From contig JADJPV010000005.1 in assembly GCA_016713085.1 (NCBI GenBank), positions 1 to 13,894 of the forward strand: a DNA stretch of 13,894 nucleotides. Direction: 5' to 3'. Every line of letters starts with the position of its first letter. Position 1 is the first letter of the stretch. A program made the position numbers and the translations under genes. The notes beneath the pieces are model-generated. The model worked only from the letters and a program-made list of their open reading frames with translations. It did no database searches and was not told where the DNA came from. Shown one piece after another: positions 7,865 through 13,894 of this stretch. The stretch is from Chitinophagaceae bacterium. Lineage in GTDB: Bacteria; Bacteroidota; Bacteroidia; Chitinophagales; Chitinophagaceae.

Positions 7865-8586
7865 GAGTGAATACGTTTATGTGGCAGTTGATTTTAATTC
7901 TTTCCATTGCTTTTTACAGCTGTAACAAAAAAGATATTGTAAAGGGAACAACTACTCAACTGAAGCTGATCAATGCATCACCCAATTCAGGCAATATCGA
8001 ATTACTGCAGAACCTGAAGCCTGTGGGGCAACTTACTTATTTAACAGGGATGAATCCAACTGTAACAAACCTGACTGTTGACAGTGGTTTCAATAACTAC
8101 CGGATAAAAAAAGGTGCAGATGAAATAGCCAGCTGGCTGTTTGCCAATGAAGGATTGAACCTTTCTTTTTTTGTGCGATTCAATGATTCCATCAAAAGCA
8201 AAATACTTTTCCTGACAGATAATCTTGATACAACAGGTCTTGGTAAAAACTCAAAGATCAGGTTAGTGCATATGAGCCCGGATATTGATACTGTTGACTT
8301 GGTTACCAACCGCCCTTCAAATCTCACTCAGGATTCAGCAATCATCAGCAGTAGGGATTATTCTGGGAAACATAGCCAGGCGGATATACTTACATTCAGC
8401 GGATTTCAGAGTTTTTATGCTGACTCAGTTGTTACCATTAAAATCAGGAAGAAATCAAACAGCAGTATTGTAAAGCAATACCAGTTCAACTTTAAAAAGG
8501 GTACCATTTATTCACTGCTTTTAAAAGGATATGCGGCAAGGGCAGGGAAGGATTCGTTATCCTTATCAATCATTCAGCACAACTAA
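7861..8586 (+). CDS. DUF4397-type lipoprotein
   Basis: This intact 241-residue protein has a lipoprotein signal, with Cys 21 in AFYSC followed by NKKD, so it is probably membrane-anchored in the envelope. The mature part resembles two copies of a beta-sandwich-like unit. One opens with TQLKLINASPNSGNIELL (about residues 32-49) and the other with KIRLVHMSPDIDTVDLV (about 130-146). The second is the characteristic opening of DUF4397 domains, whose role is unknown. Its ATG overlaps the upstream stop (ATGA), which suggests translational coupling with the serine hydrolase and perhaps a shared task at the cell surface. A second ATG at 7879 (Met 7) is possible but would shorten the signal peptide. 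No terminator follows before the next gene. Confidence 0.8.
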   Translation: MRVNTFMWQLILILSIAFYSCNKKDIVKGTTTQLKLINASPNSGNIELLQNLKPVGQLTYLTGMNPTVTNLTVDSGFNNYRIKKGADEIASWLFANEGLNLSFFVRFNDSIKSKILFLTDNLDTTGLGKNSKIRLVHMSPDIDTVDLVTNRPSNLTQDSAIISSRDYSGKHSQADILTFSGFQSFYADSVVTIKIRKKSNSSIVKQYQFNFKKGTIYSLLLKGYAARAGKDSLSLSIIQHN

Positions 8587-8677
8587 CAAATATAGTCTTG
8601 CATGCGTTAACTTGCGCAGCGGTAAAACAAAATTGTAAATCCTTCAGATTTTAAAAGCACGCAAACAATTTAATTAA

Positions 8678-9866
8678 ATGAAACTTTCTTCCCTGTTAGA
8701 CCGGTTCAGTGAACCTGAAACATTAAAAATGGCAAAGCTCGGCCGTGAATTAAGAGCAAAAGGTGTGGATGTGATTGATCTCAGTTTAGGTGAGCCCGAT
8801 TTTGATACACCCATGCACATTAAAGGATCAGCTAAAAAAGCAGTAGATGACAACTACAGTCATTATACTCCTGTATCAGGCTATCTTGATTTGAGAGAAG
8901 CAGTTTGTGTAAAATTGAAACGTGATAATAACCTTGATTATAAACCTGAAAATATTGTTGTATCAACAGGAGCCAAGCAAAGCTTAGCGAATATTATTCT
9001 TGCAACTGTTGACCAGGGCGATGAAGTAATTATTCCTGCACCGTTCTGGGTTACGTATTCTGAGCTGGTGAAAATTGCAGGAGGTGTTCCTGTTATTCTT
9101 CCAACCACAATGGAAAATAAATACAAGATCACCGGTGCTGAACTGGAAAACGCCATCACTCCCAAAACAAGAGTGTTTATGTTTTCTTCACCCTGTAACC
9201 CATCAGGATCGGTTTACAGCAAAGATGAATTAAAAGATCTTGCAGCTGTGTTTGCAAAGCACAAGCACATCTTTATTATCTCTGATGAAATCTATGAGTA
9301 CATCAATTTTATTGGTAAACACGAAAGCATTGCACAGTTTGATGAAATAAAAGAACAGGTAATTATCGTGAACGGTTTGAGTAAGGGTTATGCAATGACC
9401 GGTTACCGTTTGGGATATATTGCTGCCAATGTAAATGTTGCCAAGGGTTGTGAAAAACTCCAGGGACAGTTTACCAGCGGTACCAATGCTGTTACACAGA
9501 GAGCAGCGATTGATGCATTGACAGGTGACCAGGCTCCAACTCTTGCTATGACTAAAGAATTTGAACGCAGGAAGAAAAGAGTAATGCAGTTGGTAAGCGA
9601 AGTTCCCGGATGGAAATTAGCTGAACCCGATGGAGCTTTTTATGTTTTTCCAAGAGTTGATTATTATTTCGGAAAAGCAAACGGTGATGAGAAAATTGAA
9701 AATGCAGATGACCTCTGTATGTATTTATTAAATACTGCACATGTATCAACTGTTACCGGCCGTGCATTTGGTTCACCAGAATGTATCCGTTTATCATTTG
9801 CCAACAGTTTGGAAAATTGAAGAAGCGTATAAGCGCATTAAAGAGGCTTTAGCAAAATTGAAATAA
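8678..9866 (+). CDS. aspC: Class I PLP-dependent aminotransferase, aspartate type, one frameshift
   Basis: This cytoplasmic enzyme transfers amino groups using pyridoxal phosphate. It most resembles the aspartate aminotransferase (AspC, subgroup I-beta) family, some members of which also use prephenate. Landmarks are SLGEPDFDTP (36-45), GAKQ (98-101), SPCNPSG with N174, SDEIYEY with D203 and Y206, SKGYAMTGYRLGY with PLP lysine K236 and R244, and C-terminal RLSFANS with the carboxylate-binding R371. As sequenced the frame ends at 9820 after SLEN. Adding one A to the run at about 9814-9817 continues it as IEEAYKRIKEALAKLK to TAA 9864-9866, giving the normal length of about 396. A 91-base gap with no clear promoter separates it from the lipoprotein gene. 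A terminator follows at 9922. Confidence 0.92.
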
Positions 9867-9879
9867 GCAGGGATAGAAA

Positions 9880-9915
9880 CACTGATAACACTGATTAATA
9901 CGGATTTTGCGGATT
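9880..9915. repeat. Short repeat-like tract (CACTGAT/GCGGATT type)
   Basis: CACTGATAACACTGATTAATAC followed by GGATTTTGCGGATT contains an internal CACTGAT duplication and a GGATT duplication. From memory, such tracts recur between genes in environmental Bacteroidota. Within this window I see only this copy. Confidence 0.4.
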
Positions 9916-9921
9916 AAATAC

Positions 9922-9960
9922 AAAAAGGCTGTATCAACATTTTGATACAGCCTTTTTTTT
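9922..9960. terminator. Intrinsic terminator after the aminotransferase
   Basis: A 16-bp stem AAAAAGGCTGTATCAA (9922-9937) with loop CATT pairs with 9942-9957 and runs into a T tract to 9960. On the minus strand it is followed by TTTTTG, so it can also stop transcription arriving from the convergent gene ending at 10028. Confidence 0.9.
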
Positions 9961-10027
9961 ATTCGTAAGAATTCTTCTCCGGGTTTTGACTTGTATCAAA
10001 AAGGTTCAGACCTGTAGTTGCATATTG

Positions 10028-10564
10028 TCAATGTATTTTTATTAAACCTATTTTACTACTGTCACTGATTGTTATTTGTGGAAACAAGTCGTCTTTTGTA
10101 TTTGTTACCCCGTCTTGTCCTGATGATGAAAGGGAATATTTGTCCCCAACCTTCCTGTAGTTGTAATAAGAACTTTCTTTTATTTGCAGACCATGAACAG
10201 GATCATCGATTGGTGCTAATTTGTAGTCATCCCGAAGTTGTTGTAAGCTGTCAGGATATTGACCATGCTGCAGTCATAAAATTCAATATTTTTTACTAAA
10301 CTGTTTAATTGCATTTGCGAAATATCAACAAATCCTTTCTTAAATACTGACATATGTGTTCCCTGCATAAAAAAGAGTTGAATAAACAATAATTGTCCAA
10401 ACAATACCTGCAGCCCCAATTATAGAAAGCCATTTGTCTTTATATTTTAAAAGTCCGTAGAGCAAAAGTCCTAACCCAACAAATGCTCCAACTAATGGGA
10501 TTAAGCAAAGAAGCCCTAATAAATAAGGTGGTTTTGATTTCGTCGGGAGTGTTGTTATTTCCAT
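10028..10564 (-). CDS. Membrane protein with pseudopilin-like C-terminal domain, frameshifted
   Basis: Reading across two breaks gives one protein of about 179 residues. The N-terminal part has a proline-rich start (TLPTKSKPPY) and two membrane helices, LLGLLCLIPLVGAFVGLGLLLYGLL and WLSIIGAAGIVWTIIVYSTLF. It joins MSVFKKGFVDISQMQLNSL and then a C-terminal domain: HGQYPDSLQQLRDDY, DDPVHG, YRKVGDKYSLSSSGQDG, then TKDDLFPQI. This order, with GxYPDSLQxL and GDKYxLxSxGxDG, is that of type II secretion pseudopilins (GspG-like). It lacks the usual single N-terminal pilin helix with a GFTLIE cleavage site and has two helices instead. The breaks are at the T run near 10382 and near 10277. Its ATG comes one base after the upstream small ORF's stop, so the two are probably cotranscribed. 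The function is unknown. Confidence 0.7.
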
Positions 10565-10565
10565 G

Positions 10566-10703
10566 TTATTTTGAAAGCCATTCTCTTGACATTCTTTTTA
10601 CAGTTTCATGGGCAACTACTTCCCTCTTTAACCTGCTGAATAGATTCCTTCAGGCGTGCTAGTTGCTGGGGAGTTAATTCATCAACGATGTCTTTCTTTC
10701 CAT
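10566..10703 (-). CDS. Small protein of about 46 residues, antitoxin-like tail, frameshifted
   Basis: Two one-base corrections (one base missing near 10680, one extra near 10632 in GGG) join MERKTSLM to ELTPQQLARLKESIQQVKE and then VVAHETVKRMSREWLSK. The LTPQQLARLKESI...VVAHE.VKRM..WL pattern resembles the C-terminal part of small Bacteroidota antitoxin-like or addiction-module proteins. That is a resemblance, not an identification, and the downstream partner does not look like a toxin. The protein is shorter than such antitoxins usually are, so it may be a remnant. It starts 13 bases after the topA terminator stem, leaving little room for its own promoter, so it may rely on read-through from topA. 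Its stop is one base before the next gene's start. Confidence 0.55.
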
Positions 10704-10715
10704 ATCTAAATTTAC

Positions 10716-10741
10716 AAAAAGCAGAGAATTACTCTGCTTTT
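10716..10741 (-). terminator. topA intrinsic terminator
   Basis: AAAAGCAGAG (10717-10726), loop AATTA and CTCTGCTTTT (10732-10741) form a 10-bp stem. On the minus strand a TTTTT run (10720-10716) follows. The topA stop codon (10731-10729) sits in the loop, so the end of the coding sequence and the terminator overlap. Confidence 0.8.
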
Positions 10742-13337
10742 CTATTTCTTCTTTGCTGCTTTTTCGAGCAGCTTTCTTTTTGTTGCTGTTTTTCTTCGCT
10801 GCAGATTTTTTGCAGCTCCCTTTTTGTAAATGCATTGGGTACCTGCACTTCAATCATCTTCTTAATTTCTTCCACCGGCATCATGGCTACTTCCTCCGTT
10901 GTGTATTTGGTGCCATCTGCTTTCTTATCAATCTTCAGCATTTTTTTGCCAAAGCGGATGAAGGGTCCCCATCGTCCATTCTCCACGGCAATATTTTCAT
11001 CGGGCCAGCGCACAATGAAACGGTTGGCTTCTTTGGCAACCTTCGCCTCAATGAGTTCGTTGATATCGAATTGAGTTAAGTTATCAAAATCATAACGCTT
11101 CGGCACATTGATATACAGACCATCCCATTTAATAAACGGTCCGAAACGTCCTTTACCTTTTGTAACCGGTTTGGTTTCAAAATGTGCAACAGGAGCATCA
11201 GCCGTTTGTTTTTCTTTGATCAGTTCCAGTGCACGCTCCATGGTTATATCCAGCGGCTCTTCGCCTTTTGGAATAGAAATGAACTGTTCACCCAGCTTTA
11301 CATAAGGCCCGAAGCGGCCCACATTTTACACTTACTTCCTGTCCTTCAAATTCACCAAGGCTTAATGGAAGCTTAAACAGATCCATTGCCTCTTCATACG
11401 TAATTGTTTCAATACTCTGATTCTTCGCAGGGCTGCAAAACGTGGTTTATCTTCATCACTTACATCACCAATCTGCCATTGGTCCAAAGCGGCCCATGCG
11501 TGCAACAATCTTTTACCGCTTGCTTCATCAACACCTAATTCACGTTCACCTTTAATGCGCTCTGCCGTTTCAATGGTTCTGTCACATCTTTTTAAACGGA
11601 CTGTAAAACTCTTCGAGCATTACATTCCATTTTAATTTGCCTTCGGCCACATCATCAAACTCACCTTCAATGTATGCAGTGAAACCATAATCCATGATAT
11701 TTTCGAAATGCTGTTTCAGAAAATCTGTAACAACAAGTCCGAGATCAGTGGGAAATAATTTTGATTTTTCAGCACCGGTATTTTCCTGATCCATTCCTTT
11801 GGTCAGCACATCATCCTTTAATTGTAATACACGGAAATCCCTGCGTACACCTTCTTTATCTCTTTTTCAACGTAGGTTCTTTTTTGAATGGTTGAAATAG
11901 TGGGAGCGTAGGTTGACGGACGGCCGATACCCAGCTCTTCTAATTTTTTTACCAGCGATGCTTCTGTATATCTTGGTGCGGCACGGGTAAATCGTTCAAC
12001 CGCATTCAATTCTTTCAGTGGCAATTGCTGACCAACTGTTAATGGCGGCATTCCTTCCCCTCTCCTGAGCGTGTCGAAGGATCATCTTCCGTTATATCAT
12101 CATCATCTTTGTCTTCACGGTATACTTTTAAAAAGCCATCAAACTTCAGCACTTCACCTTCAGCTTTTAATTCTTCATTATTGGTGGAGATGGAAATATT
12201 AGCCGTTGTACGTTCCAGTTCAGCATCCGCCATCTGCGAAGCCATTGTACGTTTCCAGATGAGTTCGTACAAACGTTTACCATCGGCTTCATCAATGGTT
12301 GAGTTCTCCATATAAGTAGGACGGATGGCTTCATGTGCTTCCTGCGCACTCTCGTTCTTATTCTTGAATTTGCGGAACTGGTGGTAGCGGTCGCCATACA
12401 TTCCTTTGATAGTTCTTGTTAAATCACCCAAAGCTGTATCACTTAAACTTACACTGTCGGTACGCATATAAGTGATTAAACCACTTTCATATAAACGTTG
12501 TGCAAGCTGCATGGTGCGGCTTACCGAATAACCCAGTTTACGACTTGCTTCCTGTTGTAATGTTGAAGTAGTAAAGGGAGGAGCCGGAGATTTTTTTCCC
12601 GGACGAACCTGAATATCTTTTACTTTATAGCTGGCACCTTTGCAACTGTTGAGAAAATTTCTCTGCATCTTCGGCGGCATTCTGTTTCTTTCCTTCTGCT
12701 TTAAATATAACGTTGCGGTCGCTTAGATCTTTTGCTGTAAATAATCCTTCCAGCTTAAAAGATGAAACAGGAGTGAAGGCGTTGATCTCTCTTTCACGTT
12801 CGGCAATTAACCGAACCGCCACACTTTGCACACGGCCTGCACTTAAATTATTCCGCATGCTCATTTTGCGCCAGAGAACAGGGGCTCAGTTCAAAACCTA
12901 CAATCCGGTCAAAGAATCCTTCTTGCCTGCTGCGCATTCACCAGGTTCATGTTCACCGTTCTTGGATTGTCAACCGCTTTGAGAATAGCCGGTTTGGTGA
13001 TTTCATGAAACACAATCCGCTTGGTGGTGGCAGGATCGAGACCCAGCACTTCACACAAATGCCAGCTGATCGCTTCTCCTTCACGGTCCTCATCCGTTGC
13101 CAGCCATACGGTATCGCTCTTTTTTGCCAGTGATTTCAGGTCTCTTACAACCTTCTCTTTATCGTCTGGAACAATGTACCGGGGCTGGAAATGATTGTTG
13201 ACATCAATGCCCATTTCATCTTTTTCAAGATCACGGATATGGCCATAGCAACTCTTTACTTCGAAGTCTTTTCCGAGGATTTTTTCGATGGTTTTCGCTT
13301 TCGCTGGACTTTCTACAATGAGTAAATTCTTTGACAT
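10729..13337 (-). CDS. topA: DNA topoisomerase I (type IA), frameshifted in this sequence
   Basis: TopA relaxes negative supercoils by nicking one strand through a tyrosine link. The reconstructed length is about 870 residues. The TOPRIM domain is intact: IVESPAKAKTIEKIL with E9, GHIRDL, and the metal-binding DEDREGEA with D82, D84 and E86. Next come NAQQARRIL-DRIVGFELSPVLW, LSAGRVQSVAVRLI, and the active site GLITYMRTDSVSLSD with catalytic Tyr at about 290. Then QEAHEAIRPT, MPPLTVGQQL and EELGIGRPSTYAPTISTIQ. The C-terminus has no Cys4 zinc fingers but four GRFGP-type repeats (GRFGPM, GRFGPYVK, GRFGPFIKW, GRWGPFIRFGKK) and a K-rich tail. At least eight breaks occur, for example near 12911, 12889, 12655, 12048, 11860, 11590, 11505 and 11325, mostly in short runs. 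They are probably sequence errors. An interspersed-repeat core lies inside the gene at 12064-12082. Confidence 0.95.
12061..12083. repeat. Interspersed-repeat copy inside topA
   Basis: The minus strand reads CCTTCGACACGCTCAGGA, matching the intergenic repeat at 3176-3200 except for two missing bases. Here it is translated in frame as DPSTRSGEG, between the acidic DDDDITEDD stretch and MPPLTVGQQL of TopA. This is a variable linker region, and a frame break lies just beyond it. Confidence 0.75.
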
Positions 13338-13380
13338 ATTATATATGTGTGGGCCGGCTTTTTTGAGGACATCGGCGGCA

Positions 13381-13409
13381 CAATATTATAAAATGATTGG
13401 TAAATCGAA
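13381..13409 (-). promoter_or_regulatory. Probable topA promoter
   Basis: On the minus strand TAATATTG (13388-13381) differs from the TAnnTTTG -7 consensus at one base. TTCG (13409-13406) lies exactly 17 bases upstream, as before secDF. The implied leader is about 35-40 bases to the ATG at 13337. Confidence 0.5.
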
Positions 13410-13469
13410 GAAAAGAATGGATAATTGAAAAATTGATAGTGTGTAATGTGATATCAAAAATTGCACTGT

Positions 13470-13500
13470 TTTTCATTATCATTTATCCATTATTCATTAT
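13470..13500. repeat. AT-rich CATTAT/CCATTAT repeat tract
   Basis: TTTTCATTATCATTTATCC is followed by ATTATTCATTAT, a run of CATTA variants between topA and the hydrolase gene. It looks like simple-sequence intergenic filler, and I assign it no role. Otherwise the gap 13338-13502 holds only the topA promoter. Confidence 0.4.
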
Positions 13501-13502
13501 AA

Positions 13503-13894
13503 CTAGAGAAATTCCATCACCGCCTTCTTCACTTTATTATCCTTATAAATTTTCCGGTGACCCAATCCTTTGGTGACCATAAACTGAAAGTTGGGATGAG
13601 CATCCTGCTGAATTTTTTCAGCATCAGCCCAGGGAGTTACATCATCTTCTTCATCATGCACCCACAATACTTCTGCCTGAATTTGATGGGCTAATTCACG
13701 AATTGAAATTTTATCAATTGTGCGGCCACTCTTTTCCATGATAATTTTCCGGAGCTCATCCATCACATCGTCATCAATATTCAGAAAGGCGGCAAAACTT
13801 TTCAATGCACTTTCTGTTTCAGTTGCCGGAGCAATCAATACCAGTTTTTTATGATCCTGGTATTTCTGTTCTTCCATAAAAAGGCTTAATGCTA
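13503..13894 (-). CDS. Alpha/beta hydrolase, C-terminal part (runs off the window)
   Basis: The frame is open to the window edge, so the ATG at 13877 is internal. The residues before it, ALSLF, continue into MEEQKYQDHKKLVLIAPATET. This looks like the helix after a nucleophile elbow (GxSxG), which would lie just outside. Visible landmarks are the strand KLVLIAPATET, the acid-residue strand VLWVHDEEDDVTPW with the likely catalytic Asp in HDEEDDVTP, and the C-terminal GLGHRKI with the catalytic His. A helical cap-like segment (NIDDDVMDELRKIIMEKSG) sits between them. It is a cytoplasmic serine hydrolase of unknown substrate, possibly an esterase. It has no frameshift in the visible part. It ends 165 bases upstream of topA on the same strand. 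Confidence 0.8.
   Translation of the reverse strand, partial: ALSLFMEEQKYQDHKKLVLIAPATETESALKSFAAFLNIDDDVMDELRKIIMEKSGRTIDKISIRELAHQIQAEVLWVHDEEDDVTPWADAEKIQQDAHPNFQFMVTKGLGHRKIYKDNKVKKAVMEFL

Noticed and set aside
8593..8600. TAGTCTTG as promoter of the aminotransferase
   Set aside because: It is one mismatch from the -7 consensus, but there is no -33 element at the expected spacing. Too weak to list.
10688..11079. Two overlapping plus-strand ORFs rich in F, S and L
   Set aside because: They are antisense shadows of the Lys-rich topA C-terminus.

Overview
The window looks like a piece of a Bacteroidota chromosome, probably Chitinophagaceae or a close relative. The evidence is a modest GC content, a fused SecDF, a type IA topoisomerase with GRFGP-type C-terminal repeats, many lipoproteins and secreted proteins of unknown function, promoters resembling TTTG-N17-TAnnTTTG, and short interspersed repeats in the gaps. 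No rRNA, tRNA or CRISPR array was seen.

Layout. 1-1055: an IS110-family transposase broken by about six frameshifts, whose left end may lie outside the window. 1104-1391: a small membrane protein. 1392-2056: a repeat-rich region with two 75-bp direct repeats, a palindromic insert, a perfect hairpin and an eleven-unit 21-bp tandem array. On the minus strand the array reads as a small heptad-repeat protein. 2224-3120: a secreted protein of unknown function. 3121-3473: interspersed repeats, a compound hairpin and a strong bidirectional terminator. 3474-6467 (minus): secDF. 6603-8586 (plus): a two-gene lipoprotein operon, a beta-lactamase-fold serine hydrolase overlapping a DUF4397 protein by ATGA. 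8678-9866 (plus): a class I aminotransferase followed by a terminator. 10028-10703 (minus): two small genes recovered only by correcting frameshifts, a membrane protein with a pseudopilin-like C-terminus and a tiny upstream ORF. 10729-13337 (minus): topA. 13503-13894 (minus): the C-terminal part of an alpha/beta hydrolase that runs off the window.

Sequence quality dominates the interpretation. Essential housekeeping genes (secDF, topA) carry many single-base frameshifts, and most lie in runs of A/T or C/G. The same pattern appears in the IS110 gene, the serine hydrolase, the aminotransferase and the two small genes. The simplest reading is uncorrected long-read or homopolymer-prone sequence. 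Broken genes here should therefore not be taken as true pseudogenes without resequencing, and I give coordinates for the reconstructed full genes.

Functionally this is mostly ordinary chromosome (protein export, DNA topology, amino-acid metabolism, envelope lipoproteins) interrupted by one accessory patch (1-2056). The most unusual items are the 21-bp array with its heptad-repeat reading frame, the adjacent duplicated elements that share its start-codon context, and an interspersed-repeat core lodged inside the topA coding sequence.
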